Origin: Onthophagus taurus
Lineage: Eukaryota > Arthropoda > Insecta > Coleoptera > Scarabaeidae
DNA: 64,000 nucleotides
Reading direction: 5' to 3'
Assembly: GCF_036711975.1 (NCBI RefSeq)
Contig: NC_091972.1
Coordinates: 35,531,001-35,595,000, forward strand
The notes under the pieces were generated by a model. It saw only the letters and a program-made list of their open reading frames with translations. It was not told the origin of the DNA and ran no database searches. The position numbers were made by a program, and so were the translations under genes. Shown here piece by piece: positions 1-11,639 of the stretch; within the stretch, counting starts at the first letter, position 1; each line of letters opens with the position of its first letter.

Positions 1-1714
1 TTTTCGTCCTTATAATTGAAAAACCACCTTCATTTCTAAATAATTTCCGAAATACAAGTTGGTCAATTACCAGCAAGTTAAAGGCCGACAAGACATACTC
101 CAAAAAGATGGAAAGATATCTAGTCGTTCGCGTCAGAAGAAATGCAGTCAGAGCGGAATGAAGCCTTTTTGGTTTCCGCAAAAAAGAAGAAGATAATGAT
201 GTCTGCGCAGATCTCTCAGCAAATCCATGGTCCACGGCACAGTTGTGTTTTTCTAGGGAATATTATGAATTTTAAGATTCTTTGATGAAGATGTTCTTGC
301 GGTGTCGTTGCTCACAGTTTAGGAAACATCGTATTCACCTGTTGCACTTATTGCCAAACTAACGGTAACGTTTCTGCGTCTTTAAGCGAAAGTTGCTGTA
401 CTAATTCTGTTATTGCCTCTCTTCGCTACACTTTTCACAGTTTTAGTTAGAATTATCACTATCATACGTTGAATAAACCTTTTCAGCTTGCTTCGTGAGA
501 TTCTCATATTACATTTTTATCTTTTTTGCATATTTGTATCCATCAATTCGTTATAAATTTGGGTAAGCTTTAAAAGCTTTTTGTTTTTCTACCTTTCGAT
601 ATAAAATGATATTTTGGTAATCCTCCCTTTCCGTTTTAATAATAATAATTATGATAAATCCGTAAATTGGGTGGGGTAGACACGCTCGATATTTCTCGCG
701 CTGACACGGCTCGGTCACGCTTTAACTTACAAGAGCTACGTGACGCCGTGTTCCTGCGACCCATAGAAAGACTCGACCCGAGGGGCCTCCTGCTGACTTC
801 TTAGTCGCTGCCAAATACGAGAGACAACCGCCAAGGTACTCTCGGTGGGGATCACCGCTGACACGGACATACCTATTTCTGACAGTTACAACAGTTCCCG
901 ACTTACCGAGCTTTGGAAGAGAAAAAATAAAATAAAGTGATGGGGATCGTTGCGCAAAAAAATACTTTGAGTTATTTCACCTTATGAAAATAAATTGGAA
1001 TCTCTTTTTTAATTGGAATGTATTAGAGATTGCGTTTACGTAACAAATACGCATTTTCATGACAGTAGTAGAGAGAGTGCAATCGAAGGAATTTTAAGTG
1101 GAGGAACATTGATATTTATAAAGGTTACCATGTTAAATATTCTTGTTAATGTCAATGTGTAATAAAAGTATTTAAGTAAAAACAACTTATACAACTTATA
1201 TTTAAATAAAGATAGTTTAATTAAAAAAGTATCGCAATAAAGATTTTCCCTTCAATAAGTATTTGTTTTCAACCATGTGCTGCATTAATTCTAATGATAA
1301 CTATCACTACCATTAATTACAGAGCAGAAACTAAAAAGGTTAAGCAGCGTGTAGGTGCAAAACTTCAGAAAACTAATGAAAACCAATCAACTAACCGATA
1401 ACGCTTTACCATAAATAGTCACTACACATTGTTTTATGCAAATCACTTACTAATTAGAAGTGCAATTTGCAAATTTGTATTAATTCTATACAATCTTACG
1501 ATCGGTTAATAACTTAATATTACATTTTGAGTTTAATTTTAATCAATAGACGAACTTTAATGAACTAAAAGAAATCTTTGCTGGGTTTAAGATATATGGT
1601 AACGTATTATTATATGTAAAAGACATTTAACTTTTTAAATTATTAATGTATACTGGATAATGTAGAATGTGGGTGTGTTTAAAGTTTTTATTTAAAATTA
1701 TAATTTGTTTTTAG
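1..1714. other. Intron of the Serrate gene, upstream part
   Basis: No coding exon is recognised here. The stretch ends at a TTAG acceptor directly before the first visible Serrate exon, so it is the 3' part of an intron whose upstream exons lie outside the window. Positions 640-900 are clearly richer in GC than the AT-rich surroundings and contain no transposon motif I recognise, so this island could be a regulatory element. Confidence 0.6.
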
Positions 1715-1848
1715 TTGTCGACCTGGTTGGCATGGAGAAAATTGTGATGAATGCGAACCATATCCTGGCTGTAAAAATGGTTATTGCAACGGAACATCAT
1801 GGCAATGTATCTGCAACACAAACTGGGGAGGAATTCTTTGCGATCAAG
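1715..1848 (+). CDS. Ser: Serrate/Jagged-like Notch ligand, exon with end of EGF1 and EGF2
   Basis: First visible exon of a Notch ligand of the Serrate/Jagged family, a type I membrane protein that binds Notch on neighbouring cells. The reading frame starts [19 protein letters not shown] and runs through [11 protein letters not shown] to GGILCDQ, the very conserved stretch just after the DSL domain in Jagged proteins. The exon is bounded by a TTAG acceptor and a GTAATT donor and ends in phase 1, with G continuing as GAT in the next exon. The signal peptide, MNNL and DSL domains must be encoded upstream of the window. Confidence 0.9.
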
Positions 1849-3184
1849 GTAATTATTAAAAAATTATTTCGATTAAAAGTTTCAGTTTAAATTAATCAAG
1901 TTAACAAACGATTCCCCTTTTCACTTGTATCACTCCACATGTTCACAATTGGACGCGCTCAACCCCTTCAACAGGACAAATGGGTGAATAAAAAAAATTT
2001 ACACGGAGTTAAAGGGTTGTGGTGTGTTATGTCCCCGAGTAATCTAAGCGGTATTCATTCCAAACGTATTATGGGGTTGAAAATAATCACCCTATTCGAT
2101 CAAGTACAGGGGTTATTATTACCATCCACTTGTCTTGTTGGGGAAACGGTCATGTGAGCTCTTTTTTTTATTTTTTACAAGTTCGGTTTTTATTAACGAT
2201 AAGCCCCTTTTGAGTATACACTTGTAGCAAGTTTTTTTTGGCAAACATAATGGCAGTTGCACAAGTGGCTGAGTCTAGTGATTGGGGTGTAATATGTTAC
2301 ATCTGTTAGATTCTCATTTATCTTCTTTTTTTAGATTTTTTTTCTTTCGCGTCGTGAATGACCGAATATGACGCTTCACGGTTTGGTTCCTTGATGAGGT
2401 TTTATTATACTCCCCACGTATATAAGCTTAGAGAGAATGTTTTGAGTTTAATGACCCCTAAAAGCAATTACTAATGAGTGAACGCACTAAATTAAATTTA
2501 CACACAAATTTTTTTCACTTAAATCTTTTTTTATTACATAATGCAGCGAAACCATCATAAATCGATGCGTTAAAATAATGATGTTTCAGAAGCACGAATA
2601 AACACACCTATAAGTATATAAATTTATAGATACCCAGTGGCTTTTATATATATATATATATATAGATGGTGTTGTGCAAACAACTTACCTACACCCAGAG
2701 GTTTGCCGATCGCGAGAAAGCTAAAGAAGAGGTAATTGCCGATATGCACGAAATCCAGTCTTTAAAATATTGCCAGTTAAACGCAATACGTAACACTTCT
2801 GAGCAACGCTACAGGTGTCCGCTTCATCGAAATCCAATAATTTAACGCCTTTTGATGTTACAACCGCTTTTATACTTTGGTGACACCTCTCGAAAATAAT
2901 TAAGGGTAAAGTCAGGTGTGTGTTCCACATCCTTTATAACTGAGACGAAGAAAGTTCGTGTAATAAAAATGAAAACGCGTAAAAGATGCGCTACATTAGC
3001 AAATTAATGAAATGATATACTATAAAAGATTAAAAAAGATATATAACCGTATGTTAAAGTGTAATTAATAGGTCGTTCACGTGTGCTATTGAGGTTTTTG
3101 GTTTCAAAGAATTTTATATTCGCTGAGCATCTGTGTTACTCAGAAATAATCGTACAACCATACCGCTTATCTGTCTTTAAACAT
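1849..3184. other. Serrate intron, no gene seen
   Basis: Start of an 11-kb intron between the EGF2 and EGF3 exons. I see only short chance ORFs and a (TA)n run at 2644-2665, and no transposase or reverse transcriptase motif. Confidence 0.5.
2644..2665. repeat. (TA)n microsatellite
   Basis: About eleven uninterrupted TA dinucleotides. Confidence 0.9.
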
Positions 3185-3330
3185 TGTAAGAAGGGTGAGA
3201 AAATTTGCAAAAGGCAGATGTTATTATGGTTGTGGTAAAAGGAAAGACAGCTGTGTGTTGAAGGTCTTAGAAGAAACAGGTATCTTTATTAAAATTTGAA
3301 CAAGATTTGAGAGTTGTTTGCTAAAAATTT
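3185..3330 (+). repeat. Dispersed repeat, copy 1
   Basis: This stretch shares ordered blocks with 7551-7693: the GTAAGAAGGGTGAGAAAATT segment, GCAGATGTTA, AAAGACAGCTGT and AAACAGGTA/GAAGCAGGTA. It is an old dispersed repeat of unknown type; no ORF is seen. Confidence 0.6.
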
Positions 3331-3673
3331 CGTATGTGGCATATTGTGTGGTTATAATAGACGATTCAACTTCGTTTGAAATATCAATAAAACCTACCCA
3401 ATAATAATCTTCCAGTTATTTATCAAATAATAAATCAACTTGGTTTAATACCGACTTGATAAATACCGATATTTAAGTTCACATATTTACATCAACAAGT
3501 TAATTGATCGCCAATAAGAAAAATACCAAAAAAACTTCTTACACAAAAAAAAACTGTATTTTGTTTGGACATTAATTGCAAACAGGCTTCTTCTCAACAC
3601 ACACAAAGTATTTTGCGTTTTAATTAAGCTGCACTTTTAAAAAAGGCAATTGCAGCATATTTCATTTAAATTT

Positions 3674-5069
3674 ATCATTTCTAGTGGTGGAACGGATATC
3701 CGGCAACTATCCGGTATCCGGCCTATCCGGCCATCTTTTTAAAATCCGGCCGAAAACCGGATAGTTACCAAATATTGGGCTTTGGCCGGATATTAAAAAC
3801 CTATTACCTAGTTACACTATTCACAGGAATTAATCTCTTTTAGCTGTTGGACACTGCAGATAATAATCAAGTTCAACCCCAATAGGACTTTTTCCATTGA
3901 ATGCAACTTTATTTATATCAGTTTTGTCATTATCAACCTCATTGTAAAAATATCTTGTTGCAGTTTCGTCTAGTTTCCTTCTCTTCACTTGTAATTCATC
4001 ATCACATTCATTACTAACAGAACTGTCGCCGTTATCACTTTTCATTATTAATTAAAGTACCTTCTTCTTAATGCAACAAGCCGTTTTGAAAAATCACTTT
4101 TAGTTCTTGAGAAATAAATTTTTGAAATAATCGACCATTTTTTCGAATTTTACAATTTTCGCCGATTAAATTTTAAAAATTCGTATAAAATCCACTTCTT
4201 GGAATATGAGTATGAAAATTTCCCAAAGTGTTAATAAGAGTTTCCTCTTTCCAATGAACTAATATGTTTTGAAAAATAACTTTTAGTTTTTGAGAAAACA
4301 ATATTTGAAGTTTTGATAAAATTTTCGATGTTGCAATTTTCATCGATAATTTTCAAAATTCGCTATACAATTAATTTTTTGAAGGATCCTTATGGAAATA
4401 TCACCAATTATTAATTAAAGTATCCTCTTTTTAGCTCAAAAAGCCGTTTTGAAAAATCACTTTTAGTTCTTGAGAAATAAATTTTTGAAATAATCGACAA
4501 TTTTTTCGAATTTTGCAATTTTCGCAGATTAAATTTTAAAAATTCGTATCAAATCCACTTCTTGAAATATGAGTATGAAAATTTCCCAAAGTGTTAATAA
4601 GAGTGACCTCTTTCCAATGAACCAACACGTTTTGAAAAATAACTTTTAGTTTTTGAGAAAACAATATTTGAGAGTTTTGATAACATTTTCGATGTTGCAA
4701 TTTTCGTCGATAATTTTCAAAATTCGCTATAAAATTAATGTCTTGAAGAATCTTTGTGGAAATATCATCAATTATTGATTAAAGTATCCTCTTTTGAGAG
4801 TAGCTTTGTTAGTTAAATCAGCATCAATAAAGTTCATTTTGTATTTTGGATTCAAATAAGTTGACATATCTTATCAGCTTTCTTATTAATTTCTTTTTTA
4901 TTCAAATATCACAATAATGTGACAATGCACGTTAGAAATGTACCAGAAATTATAACCATAATCGCCGAATAAATATGCCGGATAACGAGATATCCGGCCG
5001 AAGGGAATGCCGAATATCCGGTATCCAGCTTTTCGCAGAATCACTATCCGTTCCATCACTAATCATTTC
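3674..5069 (-). mobile_element. hAT-type DNA transposon derivative with 8-bp target duplication
   Basis: The ends are inverted: the left end reads TAGTGGTGGAACGGAT and the right end, reversed, TAGTGATGGAACGGAT. Both subterminal regions are crowded with TCCGG/CCGGAT motifs. The direct 8-bp duplication ATCATTTC lies at 3674-3681 and 5062-5069, as expected for hAT insertions, so the element itself is 3682-5061. A short - strand ORF (3830-4045) ends with ELDYYLQCPTAKR, which resembles the C-terminal hAT dimerisation region and is all that remains of the transposase. The middle is filled with tandem repeats, described separately. Confidence 0.8.
4060..4795. repeat. Alternating ~182-bp tandem repeats inside the hAT element
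   Basis: Four diverged monomers are anchored by TTTTGAAAAATMACTTTTAG at about 4084, 4267, 4447 and 4630. Monomers 1 and 3 are more alike, as are 2 and 4, giving an A-B-A-B order with a double unit of about 363 bp. Confidence 0.75.
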
Positions 5070-5116
5070 TATAAATGGGACATTTTAACGACTCGTAATG
5101 TACAGATGAAATGAGG

Positions 5117-5329
5117 TTAACACAATTTATTTATATGAATATACAAACAACCCAACTTGGGTTTTATTGAGTAACAAATTCGATGGAATGAGCCAACATA
5201 CGTGAATTTTCTTGAACCCAATGTTTTCACGAGTTCGATAGACGAAAACCAATTTTCTGCTGTAATATTGTGCGTTGAGTTGGGTTCGATGCCAAAATCT
5301 TTAAACCACATTCTAGAGCAACTGCCCAT
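5117..5329 (-). pseudogene. piggyBac transposase fragment (- strand)
   Basis: A 70-residue reading frame contains NITAENWFSSIELVKTLGSRKFTYVG, matching the region of piggyBac transposases usually written D-FFTS--L---L----TYVGTLRKNK. Only this piece is open. It lies opposite to the second piggyBac remnant at 5730-6330 and just outside the hAT right end. A remnant without function. Confidence 0.6.
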
Positions 5330-5729
5330 GATTAATATTTTTGACTGCAGATTAAGACCACCTTTCCTTAGTATTGATTTAAAGAATTGATTTTCATGAT
5401 TTGAGGACTAACTTTAATTCAACAACTTCTTTAATTCTCATCTAGATTTGAGATCTAGTTTATAATGTTTCTGCAACAAAAAGCTCTCATAGTCAACCCC
5501 ATTTGAGGACATGTTATCAATGAAAACTTGCGAAAAGTACAAACCGATTTGAAAAATTTATTACCTCGTCAGATTTTTGAAACATTTTTAACGGACGAAA
5601 TTATTACGTATGTATGTGAATAAATAGTTATATATGCCAAACAAAAGAATGGGTACAAATTTGTCATACAGCCCCACGAAATGTGAACATTTATAGCAAT
5701 TTTGCTGTTCACAGAATATCAAAAATTAC

Positions 5730-6330
5730 CTCAAGAGCAGGTTTAGTGGTCAACAGATGAAGACTTGGGAGTGTACTTTGTCTATAATGCTATGTCCAGA
5801 GACATATATCTTCAAATAAAAGAATTTTTACATTTAGCAGACAATGCTCAAATAAGTAGCTCCCAAGATTGTTTGTAAAAAATTCGACCACTCATGAATA
5901 AAATTATTGAAAATTTTTGCAAGTGGGGTTGCTTCCATAAACAGATATTATGGATGAATCTATAGTCAAATATTTTGGTCACAATCCTGCAAAACAATTT
6001 ATAAGAGGTAAACCTGTAATATTTGGATACAAAAACTGGATGATAATTATCTCTTCTATGTATTGCTATGGGTTTGATGTGTACTGTGACAAAAATATAG
6101 TGAAACCCATGATTTCAAGGCAATACCATTTGGAGCGAAAGTGGTTCTAAACCTTTAATTATTTTGCATTGCCCTTATGGTGCACTTGAAAGGTAAAGGT
6201 ATAAAAGCCACCGGAACAGTACGAGAAAATAGAATACAAAAATGCCTAACGATGGACTCAAAAACTATGAAAAAAATGGACAAAGGTTACAGGTTTGACC
6301 AACAAAACCAAGTTTTGTGTGTCAAATAGA
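5730..6330 (+). pseudogene. piggyBac transposase remnant (+ strand)
   Basis: Broken + strand frames carry piggyBac family landmarks in the right order: AMSRDIYLQIKEFLHLADNA (5792-5851), MDESIVKYFGHNPAKQF with the conserved acidic DE pair (5950), FGYKNWMIIISSMYCYGFD, then GIKATGTVRENRIQKC and MKKMDKGYRFDQQNQ (about 6195-6315). Several stops and frame changes separate them, so it cannot encode a working transposase. Confidence 0.7.
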
Positions 6331-6534
6331 AAGACAAGGCGAAATCGTGTAATCTTCACCACATTACTAGACGAGGTCACTTGCGGCCTAAGCATTGCAC
6401 TTGATATTATATTAAGCCATAACAGACTAACATATATTGTGGCTCCTCAGCAGCCAACGACCTCGGATAACCTTAGAGAAAAGAATTGACGATTTAGACA
6501 TATTAAGCCGATGCTCAATATGTGCGGCCGAGAC

Positions 6535-6700
6535 GATACACCTCACCTCAATATAAAATTGGACAACACATATTGTTGTTCAACATCAGGCAAAATCGTG
6601 TAGTCTTTACCGTAACATTAGTCTTAGGTAGTTTTATTGTAATCTTAGGTTCTGCAATGTGTGTTGTCTAATTTTGTATTGATGTGGTATGTAACGTCCT
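6535..6700. repeat. Inverted repeat related to the 59.9-60.3 kb MITE
   Basis: CAATATAAAATTGGACAACA near 6550 is inverted relative to GTGTTGTCTAATTTTGTATTG near 6660-6680. The same core (GTTGTyCAATTTagTATTG) forms the ends of the element at 59948-60297. Probably a small nonautonomous element or part of one. Confidence 0.4.
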
Positions 6701-7550
6701 CTTAAACTTGGTTTACAGTCGAATAAGCTATTTTCAACGGATTTCAAATATGTATTAATAGCATATTTAAAAAATGTTTTGATCTAAATTTTGAACATAT
6801 ATTGATATCTAAAAGCTGGCATTGAATTTTCTTCAACTTTACTTAATTGCTAAATATATCGAGAGCAGCAATAGCAAGTAAAAAGATGGCGTTTTTCCGA
6901 ATCTCAACGTCATTGGAGGCACCAGTGCGATGAGGCTGAAGACTTTTGAGGGAATTAAAGTTGTACTTTTGGACAAATTCTGACCCGTAATTGTATGTTT
7001 AATTATGACCTTTTTAGCAACTCTTGTTCTCTCCTTGATGAATTTACAGCAACTTCGACTGCTGTAATGTCCAAAAAATATTTAGGTTATGGACTTTTTA
7101 AGCAATTTTTTGTCCTACTTTCAAGATAACATCGTAGTGGTCATAATCACGCAGATATAATGTAGCACCGACTAACTTCGTAATTTTACTGGCTTTACTT
7201 TTACAGTTTGTATTTAAGAGAAGTAAATGATACCCCTGAAACAGTCTGAAACTAATCTCAACTTATTAATTAAAATGATGTGCTCCATTTTCAACAACTA
7301 ATGATGACAGAACTTAATTACGAGAAAGATAAAATCATGAGACCAACTTTTTCTTACACATTTTTTTAGATTAATTTAAATTTAAACTATAAATAAATTT
7401 GAGAGGAGTCCAAAACTTCAAAAATAACTTGGTGCTCAATCACGAATTGCTCCACCATATCTAGTGCATCAATCTATGCAGTAAAATTCGTATGAGTAAA
7501 TTTATATTTTAACTCGTTTTTAGCTTTATTTCATCTATTTATAAACTTTT
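6700..7550. other. Serrate intron, nothing recognised
   Basis: AT-rich intronic sequence with no open frame above background and no repeat I can define. Confidence 0.5.
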
Positions 7551-7693
7551 ATAAGAAGGGTGAGAAAATTTGCAGAAGCAGATGTTAATAATACTTTACA
7601 AAAAATCAAAAGACAGCTGTTCAAGGTTCAACAAGAAGCAGGTACCTCCAACTAAAATTTGACCGAGATTTTCTCTTGGCAAAAAAAATCTTC
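7551..7693 (+). repeat. Dispersed repeat, copy 2
   Basis: Second copy of the repeat at 3185-3330, in the same orientation and 4.4 kb downstream. The shared blocks are in the same order with small indels. Confidence 0.6.
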
Positions 7694-7789
7694 ACCTGCT
7701 TTTTGAGCACAGCTTTAAAACGACGGAACAAAAAGTGTTTGTGCTAAAATGCAAAAACAAGGTTTTTGCGAAATACACAAAGTTGAAGG

Positions 7790-8420
7790 AAAAACGAACG
7801 TGGGAAATATTATATTCAGAGTGTGGCCTCGGTAAATTATCGAAAAGCTCTCTTCTCCGTGTAGTAAATCTCCTCGGAGTTGCGGTCGTCGTATGTTGTA
7901 GCATTCTTCGTGTGCGAATTCCTCGAGTTATTAAAATCATAAGCAGACGACGGAGTCGTCCCGTTTGAAAAATTTCTCTCGTACATACTACACTGGCCTC
8001 TCGCGGTGCTTCGCGGGACCATAAATCCCGCTTACTTTTTCGAAGATACGCGCGCCAGAACCTAACCGATAAGTTATATTAATTCGCGTACGCAATTTAA
8101 ACATTAATTCGACGCCGTTAATTTTTTCACGTCTCAACCAAACGTTATTCATTCTTGTTTCTTTGTAATTCATTTTTTTTATCAACAGTTCTTTCTTTTG
8201 GGTTTAAAAGTTCTTATAGCAGGTGCTTTCGTGCAAATAATACGGGGAAATGTGTACTTTACGGTTGCCGGGTGATAAATTTATCTTTTAATTCTTCCAA
8301 GCGCTGTCTCCTGGAGCTTACTTTCACTCGACGCTGTAAACCGACACGATTAATCACTCCGTCGAGCTTATTGCATTATAAATTTGTCCGCTTTAATTGA
8401 ACAGAACGTCGGGACGTAAC
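7790..8420. other. GC-richer intronic island (possible regulatory element)
   Basis: This segment has many CpG-containing words and higher GC than the flanking intron, without transposon motifs. Short ORFs occur on both strands and overlap each other, as expected for chance frames in GC-richer DNA. One exact match to the Su(H) consensus YGTGRGAAM lies at 7799-7807 (CGTGGGAAA). Regulatory function is an inference only. Confidence 0.35.
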
Positions 8421-8599
8421 ATCTATTTGTAACGTATTTAATGAAAGATTAGCATCACGAAAATAAGTTAAATTTGAAATAAAAATCTTTTTCAACGAAA
8501 TATCCTGTTACATGTAATATAACATAACACTCAATGGAAATAAAGACATCAAACGGGTTTTTAAAAGTGGAATAACAATAGCAGCAGTAACCGTCGACC

Positions 8600-8900
8600 A
8601 ACTGCTACTTTGTAAGTAAAAAAATAGGTCGTTGACATCCCAGGGGAAGACGCGTCAATAAAATCACACCCCACGTCGTGGTCGGTTAAAGGCCGTCCAT
8701 CCGACAGAGGATAAACATTGGCACAATGCGGTCATAATAACCCCTGAAGGGCCCTCGACGTGACAGTATAAAAAATAGACTGAAAAAAATCGACCCGGAG
8801 GACGACCCCGATTCTGTCAGCGAGCCTCGGTTTCGTCTCCTGATTGATCGGCTCTTCGAATAATGCTATTAATAAAGAGGGTGGTCAGATACCGATCGAA
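8600..8900. other. GC-richer intronic island
   Basis: Compact GC-rich block in AT-rich intron with no open frame of note and no transposon signature. Candidate cis-regulatory element by composition alone. Confidence 0.3.
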
Positions 8901-9455
8901 TAAACATAAAAATTGGATTAGATATTCCCTCGATGGATTAAGTTATTATGGAGTATTAAAAAGATGGGGGATTTAGTTACGGAGATGAAATCATCAACAC
9001 TTACAAACAGAAGATTATAACAAAAAAAAAGTTATTTATGATCAATTTTATGTTAATATCGAAATTTATGTATAACTCAATTGATATACCTCGCATACTT
9101 TTTTGTTTTGGATTACTAAAAATGAAATGTCTTTCAAATCTTTAAACTTGTTTTAAATTTTTTTTCAATTCAAGTTTCCTCTATCATAAACTGACGAACT
9201 ATAGTCTCGATAGGGCAAAAATTGTATTAACATATTGATAAAGACGTTTTATTAGTACATGTATTAACTTGTTTTCTAAGATTAGAACAAACTACCTTAA
9301 AGCACTATCAAATAAGTTTTCAAAAATCTTTTGTCCGTTACTATTTGAATTGCTACAGTGCAAAAGGAATTCTAAACACGAAGGTAATCCTAAACAAGTA
9401 AGAAGGGAAAATACTAAAAGAACCCAGAAATAAATTAAAATGCAAAAACTAACCA
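8900..9455. other. Serrate intron, nothing recognised
   Basis: AT-rich, no gene or repeat boundary seen before the 185-bp array. Confidence 0.5.
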
Positions 9456-9459
9456 TTTA

Positions 9460-10310
9460 CTTGGAAGAAGCTAGAGAAAACGAAATAGAAGGCATCTGAA
9501 AAGTAGCAAGAAATTAGCAAAATTCTATTAAGAAGAAAGAAGCTAGAATGAAACTAAATTAGTGAACGTGACAAAGAGAAATTGGAAACCCGAAGTAGAT
9601 AGATAGTAAGCCTGCAGGAATCTAAAATGGAAGAATCTAGGAACGAGATAGAATCTATATTATAGCAAAATAGAAGGCATCTGAAAAGTAGCAAGAAATT
9701 AGTAAAATTCTAGAACGAAGAAAGAAGCTAGAATGAAACTAAATTAGTGAACGTGACAAAGAGAAATTGGAAATCCGAAATAGATACATAGTAAGCCTGC
9801 AGGAATCTAAAATGGAAGAAGCTAGGAACGAGATTGAATCTATATTATAGCAAAATAGAAGGCATCTGAAAAGTAGCAAGAAATTAGTAAAATTCTAGAA
9901 CGAAGAAAGAAGCTAGAATGAAACTAAATTAGTGAACGTGACAAAGAGAAATTGGAAACCCGAAGTAGATAGATAGTAAGCCTGCAGGAATCTAAAATGG
10001 AAGAAGTTAGGAACGAGATAGAACCTATATTATAGCAAAATAGAAGGCATCTGAAAAGTAGCAAGAAATTAGGAAAATTCTAGAACGAAGAAAGAAGCTA
10101 GAATGAAACTAAATTAGTGAACGTGACAAAGAGAAATTGGAAACCCGAAATAGATACATAGTAAGCCTGCAGGAAACTAAAATGGAAGAAGCTAGGAACG
10201 AGATAGAATCTATATTATAGCAAAATAGACGGCATCTGCAAAGTAGCAAGAAATTAGTAAAATTCTAGAACGAAGAAAGAATCTATATTATAGCAAAATA
10301 GAATAGATAA
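9460..10310 (+). repeat. 185-bp tandem array, about 4.5 copies
   Basis: The anchor GGCATCTG preceded by GAA/GAC starts at 9488, 9673, 9858, 10043 and 10228, so the period is exactly 185 bp each time. Copies differ by scattered substitutions. The first copy lacks part of its left side and the last is shortened by an internal deletion. No ORF spans the unit. Confidence 0.9.
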
Positions 10311-11200
10311 AAGAATTCAAATAAAGTGAAAGGAGAGGGTATAATCAAAGAAGCTTTACTGAATAAGCCAGCAATGTTTAAGAAGTCAGAAAAAAATAGC
10401 CTAAACATGGATTGTATTGAAGAAGTCTAATAGAATCTGGAAATCAGAGAAAACAATAACCGCGAACGAAACTGTGGTCGTTTCCATCTAAAAAGCTTGA
10501 TCAAAAAAGAATTTTCCAAAATTGTGGTTTTGTCTATTTCAAACTAACCATTTTCATCTAACAATAAGATGCTTAGTTTTAGAGGAGTACTTTTCCAAAG
10601 TTGGTTTTATGTTTTTGATATATATGTCAATCAAATTATACACCTCTTGGTATTAAGTATCGAAAAATCACATGAATTTGATATTAGTACCACATCTTGC
10701 TTCAGGAGAACAATTCAAACTGGTTTTATGCTACGGGAGCAAGTACGATGCAAAAACATTTATATGTAAATTTGTGAAGAAACAATTTTATAATTTACTG
10801 AATGGCCAGAATTAGTCTTCTTCTAGTATTTGATCTGGTAGCTAAATCAGGACCTGACACATTAAAATAATAAACTGAAACGAATTACCAAATTAGATCC
10901 AAATTGGAGAAACTCCAGAACAAAAATGCACAAAGATGTATTATAAAGTGGCATCTTCTTCATTGAAAGCGTGCTGAAAACTAATCTCATTCTAGAGATT
11001 CTGTTAATTTGATTTTGAGTTATATAAAATACAGTATAGGGCGATTTAAAACTTGACAAAAGATTACACACCTTTTTTTTGGTTGCTCTTGATAACTTTG
11101 CAAATTTTTATGTTTTCAAGTGCCCAGATTACGAATATAAGTAAGTAAAGTACTGAATGTGCTCTTGTTTTTTTATGATTTTTACATATCTTATATTTTA
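10310..11200. other. Serrate intron, nothing firmly recognised
   Basis: Short ORFs only. The 3' part may belong to the hAT remnant that follows, but no motif confirms this. Confidence 0.4.
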
Positions 11201-11224
11201 ACAATTATCAGCTTGTTAGATTAT

Positions 11225-11545
11225 TCAATAATGGGGGTAGCATAGGAAAAAATCGTTTTTGAATATTTAAAAACTATTCCACCAACAAGTGTAGAATCGG
11301 AGCGGTGCTTCCTTTCAGCAAGTCTATTAAACACAAACTTTACTAATTACTTACTAATTGCCTGTTTGCGACATTTCTTTAAAAACAATTCTATGGATGG
11401 TAGATTTTTTTATAATGATTTGTATTATGGTTAGACTAAACTACAACGTTAGAAACAGTTTTTATTTATAATTACATATGTAGCCCATAATACCCGGGAT
11501 TGCCCGGGATAGAGAATTCTGATTCTGAAATCCCGGGATTATAAG
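11225..11545 (+). pseudogene. hAT transposase C-terminal remnant
   Basis: The + strand reads EYLKTIPPTSVESERCFLSAS followed by a hydrophobic stretch and RHFFKNN, the classical C-terminal hAT dimerisation motif (P-TS--SER-FS-AG). It is followed by a palindromic CCCGGGATT-rich segment (11490-11545) that may be the terminal region of the same element. Only the C-terminal end is recognisable. Confidence 0.7.
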
Positions 11546-11639
11546 AACCCTTCTTGATTGTAATCCCTACTGATGATATTGATATACGCGTATGACAGTT
11601 TGGTATGCAGTTATACATTCCTATGTAATCGAATCGTAT

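Noticed and set aside
9460..10310. CRISPR array
   Set aside because: The repeated unit is continuous for 185 bp with no unique spacers, and the context is a eukaryotic intron.
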